Source: Kiritimatiellia bacterium | GTDB taxonomy: Bacteria; Verrucomicrobiota; Kiritimatiellia; UBA8416; JABMPJ01 | Length of the DNA stretch: 58,973 nt | Direction of reading: 5' to 3' | Assembly: GCA_030745755.1 (NCBI GenBank) | Contig: JASLOA010000055.1 | Coordinates: 1-58,973 of the forward strand | In this document: positions 47,889 to 56,890 of the stretch, piece after piece | Layout of the letters: each line of letters begins with the position of its first letter | Numbering within the stretch: position 1 is the first letter of the stretch | Program-made: the position numbers and the translations under genes | Notes under the pieces: model-generated | What the model saw: only the letters and a program-made list of their open reading frames with translations | Databases searched by the model: none | What the model was told of the DNA's origin: nothing

Positions 47889-48377
47889 ATGCCAAACTGG
47901 AAAGATAGAGATAGCCAGCCCGAATACGAAGAGCGGGTCGTTTTTGTAAACCGCTGCTCGAAGGTGGTAAAGGGCGGACGTAATTTCAGCTTCAGTGCTG
48001 TGGTGGTCGTGGGAAACCGTGACGGTCTCGTGGGCTACGGCTTTGGCAAGGCCAACGAAGTGGCCGATGCCATCCGTAAGGGCGGTGAAATTGCCCGCAA
48101 ATCGCTCGTCAACGTGTGCATGAAGGATCGCACGATCCCGCACGAGGTTAAAGGCGTGTGTGATGGCGGCCAGGTCCTGTTGCGGCCGGCCTCGCCCGGT
48201 ACGGGTGTGATTGCCGGTGGCGGTATGCGTGCTGTGCTCGAAATGGCTGGTGTGCGCGACATCCTGGGCAAGTCGTTGGGCAGCAGCAACCAGCTCAACG
48301 TGGTGAAGGCAACCTTCGCGGCACTGAATCAGCTCAAGTCGCGCCAGGAAGTGCTCGCCATGCGTGGCAAAGCGTAA
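47889..48377 (+). CDS. rpsE: 30S ribosomal protein S5
   Basis: 162 residues: the N-terminal dsRNA-binding fold ([32 protein letters not shown]) and [18 protein letters not shown]. Affects decoding accuracy together with S4. No rpmD (L30) gene follows; rplO starts 12 nt later. Confidence 0.97.
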   Translation: MPNWKDRDSQPEYEERVVFVNRCSKVVKGGRNFSFSAVVVVGNRDGLVGYGFGKANEVADAIRKGGEIARKSLVNVCMKDRTIPHEVKGVCDGGQVLLRPASPGTGVIAGGGMRAVLEMAGVRDILGKSLGSSNQLNVVKATFAALNQLKSRQEVLAMRGKA

Positions 48378-48389
48378 GGGGTTCAGACA

Positions 48390-48830
48390 ATGGATTTACA
48401 TACACTCAGTACAGCCGCCGGTTCCAAGCATCGTCGCAAGCGTCTTGGACGCGGCATGGGCTCCGGTACGGGTAAGACCTCCGGCAAGGGACACAAGGGC
48501 CAGATGGCTCGCAAGGGCAACAAGCACAAGATCGGATTCGAGGGCGGACAGATGCCCCTCATCCGCCGCCTGCCTAAGCGCGGTTTCACGAATCCCACGC
48601 GCCGCGAGTATATCGGTATCAATGTGGCCGCGCTGAACGCATTCGATGCGGGCAGCGAGGTGACACCGGAAACGCTGATCGCGGCCGGACTGGCCAATGG
48701 CCGCCACGACGGTATCAAGATCCTGGGTGTGGGCGACCTGGATCGCAAGCTCAGCGTGACCGCCCATGCGTTCAGCGCTTCGGCGAAGGCGAAAATTGAA
48801 GCGGCAGGTGGAACCTGCAACGAGGCCTAA
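48390..48830 (+). CDS. rplO: 50S ribosomal protein L15
   Basis: 146 residues: [26 protein letters not shown] glycine-rich N-terminal arm and [18 protein letters not shown]. Directly precedes secY, as is usual. Confidence 0.97.
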   Translation: MDLHTLSTAAGSKHRRKRLGRGMGSGTGKTSGKGHKGQMARKGNKHKIGFEGGQMPLIRRLPKRGFTNPTRREYIGINVAALNAFDAGSEVTPETLIAAGLANGRHDGIKILGVGDLDRKLSVTAHAFSASAKAKIEAAGGTCNEA

Positions 48831-48842
48831 TCGGGAGCCATT

Positions 48843-50195
48843 ATGCTGTCGGCATTCACCAATTCTTTCAAGATTCCGGAACTGAGGCAGCGCATCCTCT
48901 TTACGTTCGGCCTGATCTTTATCTGCCGTATCGTGACCAGCGTGCCGACCCCGGGGGTGGATGCGGCCGCACTGCAGGCTGCGATCAGGAATATCCAGAC
49001 GACCGCCGGTGGCGGATTCATGGGCTGGATCGATCTGTTCAGTGGCGGGGCCCTCAGCAAGTGCGCCGTGGGTGCTCTCAGTATCTGGCCCTACATCAGC
49101 GCCTCGATCATTCTGCAGCTCATGACCGCCATCGTACCGGCGCTCGAACGCCTGGCACGTGAAGGCGATGCGGGCCGGCAGAAATTGACCCAGTATACGC
49201 GCTACCTGGCCCTGTTTATCTGTGTCGTGCAGTCGTTCTTCCTGGCGATCACCCTGCAGAACCCCGGGGCCCTCGGCATGGGACGCGGCGTGGTCCTGGT
49301 GCAGAATCCGGGCGTGCCTTTCATAATTATGACCATTCTCACGATGACCACCGGCACGATGCTGATGATGTGGCTGGGTGAGCAGATCACTGAGCGCGGG
49401 ATCGGTAACGGGATTTCCCTGATCATTACGGTCAACATCGTGAGCCGTCTGCCCATGGCGATCTACTATGCGGCCGGCATGTTCAAGCAGGTGGATGGCG
49501 TGGCCCGTTTCTCGGTCTTCCATCTTATCGGTCTGGGTCTGCTCTTCTTCCTCGTGGTGGCCGGAACGATTGCCCTCACCCAGGGCCAGCGCAAGATCCC
49601 GATTCACACCGCCAAGCGCGTGGTGGGTCGCAAGGTCTATGGCGGACAGAACACCTATATGCCGCTGCGTGTGAACTACTCCGGCGTGATGCCCATCATC
49701 TTTGCCGGTGCGATGCTGGCGTTCCCCACGGCCCTGATCGGGAAGATTCCCCTGCACGGGGCCAAGACGGTGCATGCTGCGCTGCAGATGGGGGAGCCGC
49801 TATACATCATTGTCTACGGGGTCCTGATTCTTTTCTTCTCTTACTTCTGGGTCGCCACGCAGTTCAACCCGCTCCAGATTGCGGACGATCTCAAGCGCAA
49901 CGGCGGCTACGTTCCCGGCATTCGCCCCGGACGGCCCACGGCCGAGTTTCTTGACAAGACCATGACCCGTATCACCCTGATCGGCGCGATCTCCCTGACG
50001 ATCATCGCCGTGATCCCATCGGTCATGCATAAGCAGTTCAATATTCCATGGTTGGTGGCCTCGTTCCTGGGCGGTACCAGTCTTCTGATTATTGTGGGCG
50101 TGGCGCTGGACACGATGCGCCAGGTGGAGTCGCACCTCCTGATGCGCCACTACGATGGTTTCCTTAAGAAGGGTAAGCTGCGCAGCCGTAGGTAG
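48843..50195 (+). CDS. secY: Preprotein translocase subunit SecY
   Basis: 450 residues with ten predicted membrane helices, the channel of the Sec system. Landmarks are FGLIFICRIVTSVPTPGVD in the first helix/plug region, GIGNGISLIITVNI, and the C-terminal cytoplasmic segment LLMRHYDGFLKKGKLRSR. Partner secE is at 25600. Confidence 0.97.
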   Translation: MLSAFTNSFKIPELRQRILFTFGLIFICRIVTSVPTPGVDAAALQAAIRNIQTTAGGGFMGWIDLFSGGALSKCAVGALSIWPYISASIILQLMTAIVPALERLAREGDAGRQKLTQYTRYLALFICVVQSFFLAITLQNPGALGMGRGVVLVQNPGVPFIIMTILTMTTGTMLMMWLGEQITERGIGNGISLIITVNIVSRLPMAIYYAAGMFKQVDGVARFSVFHLIGLGLLFFLVVAGTIALTQGQRKIPIHTAKRVVGRKVYGGQNTYMPLRVNYSGVMPIIFAGAMLAFPTALIGKIPLHGAKTVHAALQMGEPLYIIVYGVLILFFSYFWVATQFNPLQIADDLKRNGGYVPGIRPGRPTAEFLDKTMTRITLIGAISLTIIAVIPSVMHKQFNIPWLVASFLGGTSLLIIVGVALDTMRQVESHLLMRHYDGFLKKGKLRSRR

Positions 50196-50203
50196 GGGAA
50201 GTA

Positions 50204-50245
50204 ATCAGTGATCAGTGATCAGTGATCAGTAAGCAGTGATCAGTG
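50204..50245. repeat. Tandem heptamer ATCAGTG array
   Basis: Six consecutive 7-bp units, four exact ATCAGTG and two variants (ATCAGTA, AGCAGTG), between secY and adk. The gap is otherwise featureless. A second heptamer array of different sequence is at 45379. Confidence 0.92.
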
Positions 50246-50286
50246 GCACAGTCGAGACCAAGACACTTCAAGGAAGACCAGAGTTT

Positions 50287-50970
50287 ATGAAGGTTGTTAT
50301 TCTTTTGGGACCCCCGGGATCGGGCAAGGGCACCGTGGCCGAGCGTTTGCGCGGTGATCGGGGCGGTTACGTGCATTTTGCCACGGGCGACATGCTGCGC
50401 GAAGAAGTGGCCAATGGAACCGAGGTCGGGCGGGATGCCGAAGGCTACATGAAGCGCGGCGAGCTGGTGCCGGACGAGGTCATCATTCGTATCGTCGAAA
50501 CGCGCCTGGAAGCCGGTGACCCTGAAGCGGCCTACCTGTTCGACGGGTTCCCCCGTACGCTGGCCCAGGCCGACCTGCTCGATGAGAGCCTGTCCGGACG
50601 TGGCAGCAAGATCGACTTTGTGTTTTTCCTGGCCACACCGCGCGAGGTGATTATCCAGCGCCTGACCGGCCGCCGGGTCTGCAAGGACTGCGGAGCGAGT
50701 TTTCATATCATCAATATTCCTCCCGGGGTGGAGGGTGTGTGTGATGCATGCGGTGGAGAGCTGTACCAGCGAAAGGATGACAACGAAGAGACGATCGCCA
50801 ACCGTCTCGATGTTTACAACCGTCAGACCGAAAGTCTGATCTCGCGGTACGAGGAGAAAGGGCTGCTCGTCAGCCTTGATTCGGACCAGGGCGTGGAATC
50901 GCTGATGGCCGAGATCGAGGCGAAGTTGCAGTCGGGTTCGACGGGTTCGTCTCAGGCTGCCGTCGCATGA
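50287..50970 (+). CDS. adk: Adenylate kinase
   Basis: 227 residues. P-loop GPPGSGKGT near residue 9, FATGDMLREEV, DGFPRTLAQA, and a zinc-type LID with CKDCGASFH and CDACGGELYQR (four cysteines). Converts ATP and AMP to two ADP. The ATG at 50287 is preferred over an in-frame upstream start that runs into the heptamer array. Overlaps map by ATGA. Confidence 0.96.
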   Translation: MKVVILLGPPGSGKGTVAERLRGDRGGYVHFATGDMLREEVANGTEVGRDAEGYMKRGELVPDEVIIRIVETRLEAGDPEAAYLFDGFPRTLAQADLLDESLSGRGSKIDFVFFLATPREVIIQRLTGRRVCKDCGASFHIINIPPGVEGVCDACGGELYQRKDDNEETIANRLDVYNRQTESLISRYEEKGLLVSLDSDQGVESLMAEIEAKLQSGSTGSSQAAVA

Positions 50971-51719
50971 TCATCGTCAAGACGTCCGAGGAAGTCGTTA
51001 AAATGCGTGCCAGCGGCCGAATGGCAGCAACGGTACGTGACGAAGTGGCCGCGATGGTGGCACCGGGTGTTACGACGGGTGAGTTGAGTGATTTTGCGGG
51101 GAAGCGGATCAAGGAGTTGGGCGGCGAAAGCGCCTTCCTGGGATACCGCGGTTACCCCGGGCAGATCTGCGTGTCGGTGAACGACGAAGTCGTGCACGGC
51201 ATTCCGGGTCCGCGCGAGATTGAGATTGGCGACGTGGTCAGTATAGACGTTGGCGTTCGCTTCGACGGCTACATTGGCGACACGGCGACCACCGTAATGG
51301 TGGGCGTAACGGATCGCGAGGTGATTCACCTCGTGAAGACGACTGAAGAAGCGCTGTATGCCGGCATTGCAGAAGCGTGTGCCGGGGCGCGGCTTTCGAA
51401 TGTGTCGCATGCGATTCAGCGGAAGGCTGAGGATGTGGGGCTGTTCGTGGTCAGGGAATTTGTGGGGCATGGCATTGGCAAGACCATGCACGAGGATCCG
51501 CAGGTACCGAACTTCGGGAAACCGGGGAAAGGGCCGCGGTTGAAGAAGGGCGTGACGATTGCTATTGAGCCGATGTTGAATATCGGTGCGGCAGGCGTTG
51601 ATGTTCAGGCGGATGGGTGGACCGTGTTGACGCGAAGCGGTCGCCCTTCGGCCCATTTTGAGCACACCGTAGCGGTGTGTGATGGGCGGGCCGAAATACT
51701 GACAGTGGGACAGAAATAG
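50967..51719 (+). CDS. map: Type I methionine aminopeptidase
   Basis: 250 residues of the pita-bread fold. Metal ligands are in SIDVGVRFDGYIGDTATT (two Asp), FVGHGIGKTMHEDP (His), and IAIEPMLN (Glu), with a last Glu in AHFEHTVAV. Removes the initiator methionine from nascent proteins. Coupled to adk by a 4-nt overlap. infA, often found next, is absent. Confidence 0.96.
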   Translation: MIIVKTSEEVVKMRASGRMAATVRDEVAAMVAPGVTTGELSDFAGKRIKELGGESAFLGYRGYPGQICVSVNDEVVHGIPGPREIEIGDVVSIDVGVRFDGYIGDTATTVMVGVTDREVIHLVKTTEEALYAGIAEACAGARLSNVSHAIQRKAEDVGLFVVREFVGHGIGKTMHEDPQVPNFGKPGKGPRLKKGVTIAIEPMLNIGAAGVDVQADGWTVLTRSGRPSAHFEHTVAVCDGRAEILTVGQK

Positions 51720-51795
51720 AACGTTTTGTGGTGGACTTCCTGGGGGGTAATGTTCTACTCTACGCAGTTTTTTGCGGGAAGGCAGGAGCAGACAG

Positions 51796-51909
51796 GTGAA
51801 AGTACGTAGTTCAGTCAGAAGAATTTGCGAACGCTGTAAGATGATTCGGCGCAAGGGCGTTGTGCGCGTGATTTGCACGAATCCCCGCCACAAACAGCGT
51901 CAGGGATAG
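51796..51909 (+). CDS. rpmJ: 50S ribosomal protein L36
   Basis: 37 residues from a GTG preceded by [25 protein letters not shown] and [11 protein letters not shown]. The zinc ligands C, C, C and H are all present, as in the C+ form. Confidence 0.95.
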   Translation: MKVRSSVRRICERCKMIRRKGVVRVICTNPRHKQRQG

Positions 51910-51917
51910 GGTTTCTT

Positions 51918-51976
51918 GTTGGCTTGCCCGGCGTAGCTCGCGGGCTTGTCCGGCGTAGCCGAAGGCGAAGACGGGA
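51918..51976. repeat. GC-rich direct repeat before rpsM
   Basis: CCGGCGTAGC occurs twice (about 51929-51938 and 51950-51959) in a short region with partial dyad symmetry (GCCGAAGGCGAAGACGG). It resembles the other GC-rich intergenic repeats here but is not an exact member of any. Confidence 0.5.
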
Positions 51977-51988
51977 AAGAGGTAGAGG

Positions 51989-52384
51989 ATGCCAAGATTA
52001 CTAGGTGTTGATATTCCGGGTCAGAAGCGTATCGAGTATGCGCTGCGCTATATTCATGGGGTCGGCCCGGCCCGTTCCCTGGCGATTCTGGAGGAAGCCA
52101 AGATTGATCCGGCCAAGAAGGCCGATGACTTGACTCCGGAAGAGCTGCGCAGCCTGCTGGGTGTGGTTCAGACGCGCTACCGCGTGGAAGGTGACCTGCG
52201 TCGTGAGACCTCACAGAACATTCGCCGTCTGATCAGTATTGGAAGTTACCGCGGGTTGCGGCATCGGCGTGGGTTGCCGGTGCGAGGCCAGCGGACCAGC
52301 ACGAATGCCCGTACCCGCAAGGGTCCGCGTCGCACCGTGGGTGCCGTACGCGGTAAGGAAGCGCGTTCTGCCGCTAAGAGTTAG
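51989..52384 (+). CDS. rpsM: 30S ribosomal protein S13
   Basis: 131 residues: [32 protein letters not shown] and the basic tail [19 protein letters not shown]. Contacts the large subunit and P-site tRNA. First gene of the alpha-operon part. Confidence 0.97.
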   Translation: MPRLLGVDIPGQKRIEYALRYIHGVGPARSLAILEEAKIDPAKKADDLTPEELRSLLGVVQTRYRVEGDLRRETSQNIRRLISIGSYRGLRHRRGLPVRGQRTSTNARTRKGPRRTVGAVRGKEARSAAKS

Positions 52385-52406
52385 TTAACCGAGGAACAGA
52401 GAAAAC

Positions 52407-53213
52407 ATGGCTGAAGAAAAAGACATAAACACACCTGAGGCGCCCGAAAGCGCCGAGGCAGCCGACACAGCGGAGACGCAGGTCGTGGAGGCGGATTCGT
52501 CCGTGGAAGCGGAAACCCCTGCTGCCAGCCCTGAGCCCGTCGAAGAGGCCAGTCCTGAGCCCGTCGAAGAGGCAGAGGCCGCTGTAGAGGATGCACCTGT
52601 AGATGCACCTGTAGCAGAAGAAGCTGCAGTTGAAGAGACTCCCGCAGCGGATACCACCCCTGAAGCCCCCGCCGAGAAGCCTGCCGAGAAGCCTGCTGAG
52701 AAGCCGGCCGAGGCAAGCAAGGAGGGCGAAGCGGCCAGCACTGACAAAGCCGAAGCGGCCCCTGCCGCTGACAAGGCCGCCGCAGAGCCCGGCGAAGCAG
52801 CCGCACCTGAAGGTGAGGCCGCACCCGCCGAGGCCGCTCCCGCTGCCAAGCGCGGTCGCCGCATGGGCGCCAGTGTCGGTATCGCCCATGTCCGGGCGAC
52901 CTTCAACAACACGATGGTTTCAATTTCGGACATGCGCGGTGGTGTGATCTCCTGGTCGAGTGCAGGTCGCGCCGGTTTCAAGGGGTCGCGCAAGAGCACG
53001 GCGTTTGCCGCCACGATGGTGGGGCAGGATGCCGCCCGCCAGGCCGTGGCCAAGGGCATGCACGAAGTGGAAGTCCATGTACAGGGCGCCGGATCGGGCC
53101 GCGAGTCTGCGATCCGCGCACTGCAGACTTCCGGGCTGGTGGTCACCGTGATCAAGGATGTAACGCCGATGCCTCATAACGGATGCCGTCAGCGGAAGCG
53201 GAGGAGAGTCTAA
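52407..53213 (+). CDS. rpsK: 30S ribosomal protein S11 with long acidic N-terminal extension
   Basis: 268 residues, about twice the usual ~130. The C-terminal ~118 residues are standard S11: [39 protein letters not shown] and the end [15 protein letters not shown], which binds 16S rRNA at the platform. The first ~150 residues are almost entirely Ala, Glu, Pro, Asp and Thr, with tandem units SPEPVEEA x2 and EKPA x3, and no predicted fold. The extension is in frame with no stop. The only internal ATG near the core (52864) has no Shine-Dalgarno sequence, while the ATG at 52407 follows GAGG. The stop overlaps rpsD as TAATG. Confidence 0.93.
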   Translation: MAEEKDINTPEAPESAEAADTAETQVVEADSSVEAETPAASPEPVEEASPEPVEEAEAAVEDAPVDAPVAEEAAVEETPAADTTPEAPAEKPAEKPAEKPAEASKEGEAASTDKAEAAPAADKAAAEPGEAAAPEGEAAPAEAAPAAKRGRRMGASVGIAHVRATFNNTMVSISDMRGGVISWSSAGRAGFKGSRKSTAFAATMVGQDAARQAVAKGMHEVEVHVQGAGSGRESAIRALQTSGLVVTVIKDVTPMPHNGCRQRKRRRV

Positions 53214-53842
53214 TGGGCAGGTATACCGGACCCGCATGTAAGAGATGTCGCCGTGAGGGCATGAAGCTGTTCCTCAAGGGCGCACGCTGCACGATGGCGA
53301 AGTGCCCGATCGAGGTCGGACGCCCCGCCCCCGGCATGCACAATCAACGTCGTCCCCGCAAGATGTCCGACTACGGCACACAGCTGCGCGTGAAACAGCG
53401 CCTGCGCCGTCAGTACGGGCTTCGCGAAAAACAGTTTCGCCTCTTCTTTGCACGTGCCGCAGCACGCAAGGGCGTGACCGGCGAGCTGCTGCTCCAGATG
53501 CTGGAGTCGCGTCTGGACAACATCGTCTACCGTCTCGGTCTGGCGCCGTCGCGCCGCGCCGCGCGCCAGATGGTGTCGCACAACCATGTGCTCGTGAACG
53601 GCCGCAAGGCCAACGTGCCTTCCATAATTCTGAGTGCGGGCGCCGTGGTGACGGTGCGTGACCGTGAACGGAGTCGTGAGGAAGCGCGCCGTAACCTGGA
53701 ACTGGCCCAGAGCCGCGAAGTGCCCTCTTGGATGGCCATGGATACCTCCGCCTTTCAGGGCGAATATACGCGCATTCCGACGCGGGATGAGATTGCCCCG
53801 ATCGTGGATGAGCAGTTGGTCGTCGAGCTGTACTCTAAGTAA
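53213..53842 (+). CDS. rpsD: 30S ribosomal protein S4
   Basis: 209 residues. The zinc-type N-terminus has CKRCRREG and CTMAKCPIE (four cysteines). The S4 RNA-binding domain includes LESRLDNIVYRLGLAPSRRAARQMV and NGRKANVPS. A primary 16S-binding protein. Translationally coupled to rpsK. Confidence 0.97.
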   Translation: MGRYTGPACKRCRREGMKLFLKGARCTMAKCPIEVGRPAPGMHNQRRPRKMSDYGTQLRVKQRLRRQYGLREKQFRLFFARAAARKGVTGELLLQMLESRLDNIVYRLGLAPSRRAARQMVSHNHVLVNGRKANVPSIILSAGAVVTVRDRERSREEARRNLELAQSREVPSWMAMDTSAFQGEYTRIPTRDEIAPIVDEQLVVELYSK

Positions 53843-53884
53843 GTTGCCGGGCGCTTTTACATCTTTTGAAAGGATAAACAGACC

Positions 53885-54898
53885 ATGCCTATACGTGTAA
53901 GCCGATTTGAAATGCCTCGCTGTGTCGTCAAGGACGAGAGCAGCGCAACCGATGTCTACGCCAGTTACGTGGCCGAGCCCTTTGAGATTGGCTACGGCCG
54001 TACGATTGGCAACTCCCTGCGTCGCGTCTTGCTCTCGTCGATCGAGGGTGCGGCGATTGTGTCCGTAAAGATAACGGGCGCCGATCATGAGTTCTGCGCC
54101 CTGCCGGGTGTTGTGGAAGATGTCACCGACATCATCCTCAACCTGAAGCAGGTGCTGCTGAAAGCCTATACCCGTGATCCAGGCACGCTGGTCATCAAGG
54201 CCAAGGGCCCCGGCGAAGTCACGGCCGCTGAGATCGCGGCCAGTGGCGCCGTTGAGGTACTGAATCCTGATCAGCATATCGCCACCCTGTCGGATGGCGG
54301 CAAGCTTGAGATGGAGCTGGAAGTCAAGGTCGGGCGTGGGTTTCACCCCGCCGAGTGGTCGCAGGATGGTGAGCAGGAAATCGGGCGCATTCCGCTCGAC
54401 GCCGTGTTCTCGCCTGTACGCCGTGTGAACTTCTCCACCGAGAATACGCGTGTGGGGCAGCGGACCGACTATGACAAGCTCAGCATCGAGATCTGGACCG
54501 ATGGACGCGTGAACCCGGATGACGCGCTGACGATGGCCTCCGCCATCCTGCGTCACCATCTCGACGTCTTCGTAAGCTACGACGAGAAGATGGTTGAGTT
54601 CGAGGAAGCCGAATCGCAGGTGGACGAGGAACGCGAGGATCTGCGCACGAAGCTCAACATGAGCGTCAACGAGATCGAGCTGAGCGTCCGTGCAGCCAAC
54701 TGCCTGAACAATGCCAACATCACCACCGTGGGTGAGCTGGCCCAGAAGACGGAAGCCGACATGCTCAAGTACCGCAACTTCGGTAAGAAGTCGCTGAACG
54801 AAATCAAGAGCAAGCTGGTGGATCTCGGTCTCGGGCTGGGCATGACGTTCGATGAGGACCTTCTCGAGAGCGTTGAGGTCGAGGAAGAAAGCGAATAG
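53885..54898 (+). CDS. rpoA: RNA polymerase alpha subunit
   Basis: 337 residues. The N-terminal dimerisation domain has FEIGYGRTIGNSLRRVLLSS. The C-terminal domain has ELSVRAANCLNNANITTVGEL and LLKYRNFGKKSLNEI-like MLKYRNFGKKSLNEIKSKL. Complete, between rpsD and rplQ as usual. Confidence 0.98.
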   Translation: MPIRVSRFEMPRCVVKDESSATDVYASYVAEPFEIGYGRTIGNSLRRVLLSSIEGAAIVSVKITGADHEFCALPGVVEDVTDIILNLKQVLLKAYTRDPGTLVIKAKGPGEVTAAEIAASGAVEVLNPDQHIATLSDGGKLEMELEVKVGRGFHPAEWSQDGEQEIGRIPLDAVFSPVRRVNFSTENTRVGQRTDYDKLSIEIWTDGRVNPDDALTMASAILRHHLDVFVSYDEKMVEFEEAESQVDEEREDLRTKLNMSVNEIELSVRAANCLNNANITTVGELAQKTEADMLKYRNFGKKSLNEIKSKLVDLGLGLGMTFDEDLLESVEVEEESE

Positions 54899-54923
54899 CT
54901 CGCGCACTTAAGGGGAATCTGAA

Positions 54924-55334
54924 ATGCGGCACCAAGTGAGAGATAAAAAACTGGGACGCAGCAGCTCGCACCGCAAGGCGCTGATGGCATCGCTGGTCTG
55001 TCACCTGATCGAAGAGAAGCGGATCAAGACTACGCTGATGAAGGCCAAAGAGGCCCGTCGCGTGGCCGAAAAGATGATCACGCTCGGTTTGAAAGGCACA
55101 CTGGCGGCACGTCGCCAGGCGATTGCCACGCTGCGACGCCCTGAACGTGTCGCGACGCTCTTTGACGAAGTCGCGCCGCAGTTCAAGGACCGTCCGGGCG
55201 GCTATACCCGCATTACCAAGCTCGGCCAGCGCCGCAGCGACGGTTCTGAGATGGCGATCCTCGAGTGGGTCGGCGTTGAAGCCCCCGATAAGACGCGGAA
55301 GACCGAAAAAGTGGAAGAGACTGAAGCCGCGTAG
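54924..55334 (+). CDS. rplQ: 50S ribosomal protein L17
   Basis: 136 residues: MRHQVRDKKLGRSSSHRKAL, then RIKTTLMKAKEARRVAEKMI. A short acidic tail (KTRKTEKVEETEAA) extends the core. Last gene of the superlocus, followed by a clear terminator. Confidence 0.97.
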   Translation: MRHQVRDKKLGRSSSHRKALMASLVCHLIEEKRIKTTLMKAKEARRVAEKMITLGLKGTLAARRQAIATLRRPERVATLFDEVAPQFKDRPGGYTRITKLGQRRSDGSEMAILEWVGVEAPDKTRKTEKVEETEAA

Positions 55335-55363
55335 GGAACTGCGACCAGCCGAACTATGAAGTG

Positions 55364-55392
55364 GCCCCGCCATTAGGCGGGGCTCTTTTTTT
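55364..55392 (+). terminator. Rho-independent terminator after rplQ
   Basis: Perfect 8-bp stem GCCCCGCC (55364-55371) / GGCGGGGC (55376-55383) with an ATTA loop, followed by TCTTTTTTT. Ends the ribosomal superoperon. Confidence 0.95.
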
Positions 55393-55445
55393 GCCCTGCG
55401 CCCAGCAGTTCTCGTTATGAATACTGCTCTCCGAGAATGTCGGGC

Positions 55446-55520
55446 TGTCATCCCGAGCTTGTCGAGGGATCTCCAATGTCTTCGCTGATTATGAGATCCC
55501 TCGCTTCGCTCGGGATGACA
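55446..55520. repeat. Palindromic repeat, TGTCATCCCGAGC family, copy 3
   Basis: Arms at 55446-55474 (TGTCATCCCGAGCTTGTCG...) and 55493-55520 (...CGCTCGGGATGACA) are inverted copies of about 28 bp around an 18-nt loop. It lies between the rplQ terminator and gspF. Confidence 0.9.
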
Positions 55521-55620
55521 GAAGAGCCTTCGAAAGGGCTACAGTGGGAATTGCTGCCTCTGCCCTTGCCAATTCCCGCTTCTCCACCGTATGATGGCAC
55601 CCAATTGGGGAGGTTATGCG

Positions 55621-56889
55621 ATGGCGAAATTCCGTTATGTGGCAATGGATGCGAAGGGGAGCGAAGTCCAGGGAACGATTGAGGCGCCCAGCCAGTCTGA
55701 GGCCGTAGCAGCGGTGCGTGCGCGTGGGCTCTTCCCGACCAAGGTCACACAGATGGGGTCTGGAAAGAGCGGTGGCGGGGCGGCTGCCGCTGGTGGCGGC
55801 TCTGGTCTCAGTATGGAGATCAAGATGCCGAAGCTCCTCCAGGCGCGTGTGAAGCCGAAGCAACTCATGGTCCTGACCCGCCAGCTCGCGACGCTTGTGG
55901 ATGCGGGCCTTCCTCTGCTGCGCGGGCTCCGTATTCTGTTGAAGCAGGAGAAACACCCGGCCCTGCGTGAGGCATTGAACGGCATGGGCGAAGCCGTGGA
56001 AGGCGGTAGCACGTTCTCCGAGGCGCTCGGCCAGTACCCGAAGGTCTTTGATCCCCTCTTCATCAGCATGGTGCGTGCCGGTGAGGCCGGCGGTGTGCTG
56101 GATGTCGTGCTTGAGCGGCTGGCCGAGTTCATGGAGAAGGCCGAGAAGATCAAGAACAAGGTGAAGAGTGCGATGGTGTACCCGATTGTCGTGCTGGTGG
56201 CGGCGATGGGTATTCTGATCTTTCTGCTGACGAACGTGATTCCCAAGTTCGAAGAGATTTTCAACGACCTGCTCGAGGGCAAGGCCCTGCCGGCCCTGAC
56301 CCAGTTTGTGATTGGCGTCAGCAGTTTCGTGAAGTCGCACGGCCTGCTTCTCATTATCATCATTGGAGCGATTGTTGTCGTCAACAAGCTGGTGGGCAAG
56401 ACCACGAGCGGGCGTACGTTCAACGATAAGATGCGTCTCAAGATGCCTCTCTTCGGGCAGCTCTTCTCTAAAGTCGCGATTGCACGCCTGACCCGTACCC
56501 TTGGGACGCTGATGAGTTCCGGTGTGCCCGTGTTGCAGGCGCTGAACATCGTGCGTGACACGGCCGGTAATGCGGTGATTGCCGGAGCGGTCCAGACGGT
56601 GCATGATGCCGTCAAAGAGGGTGATTCCATGGCGATCCCATTTGAGCAGACCGGCGTGTTCCCCGGCATGGTGGTAAGCATGGTGGATGTGGGCGAAGAG
56701 ACCGGTGCCTTGCCCGAGATGCTCGTGAAAGTTGCAGATAACTACGATGATGAAGTCGATACGGCCGTGGAGGGGCTGACCTCTATTATTGAGCCGATTA
56801 TGATTATCGTATTGGCTGTAATCATTGGTGTTATCGTGATTGCGATGTTTGTGCCGCTGATCTCGATTATTGGTTCAATGTCAGCGTAA
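55621..56889 (+). CDS. Type II secretion/type IV pilus inner-membrane platform protein (GspF/PilC-like)
   Basis: 422 residues from the ATG at 55621, with GGGGAGG 8 nt upstream. An N-terminal MAKFRYVAMDAKGSEVQGTI motif is followed by a Gly/Ala-rich linker and two homologous helical GspF domains: LVLTRQLATLVDAGLPLLRGL and RLTRTLGTLMSSGVPVLQAL. Each is followed by membrane helices (about 190-215, 240-265, 395-425). It forms the inner-membrane base that couples the ATPase to pseudopilin assembly. No gspE, gspD or prepilin peptidase gene is in view; they may lie beyond 58973. Confidence 0.93.
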   Translation: MAKFRYVAMDAKGSEVQGTIEAPSQSEAVAAVRARGLFPTKVTQMGSGKSGGGAAAAGGGSGLSMEIKMPKLLQARVKPKQLMVLTRQLATLVDAGLPLLRGLRILLKQEKHPALREALNGMGEAVEGGSTFSEALGQYPKVFDPLFISMVRAGEAGGVLDVVLERLAEFMEKAEKIKNKVKSAMVYPIVVLVAAMGILIFLLTNVIPKFEEIFNDLLEGKALPALTQFVIGVSSFVKSHGLLLIIIIGAIVVVNKLVGKTTSGRTFNDKMRLKMPLFGQLFSKVAIARLTRTLGTLMSSGVPVLQALNIVRDTAGNAVIAGAVQTVHDAVKEGDSMAIPFEQTGVFPGMVVSMVDVGEETGALPEMLVKVADNYDDEVDTAVEGLTSIIEPIMIIVLAVIIGVIVIAMFVPLISIIGSMSA

Positions 56890-56890
56890 C

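Noticed and set aside
52864..53213. Normal-length S11 starting at the internal ATG
   Set aside because: There is no Shine-Dalgarno sequence before it, the frame is open through the whole extension, and the upstream ATG has a plausible ribosome site.
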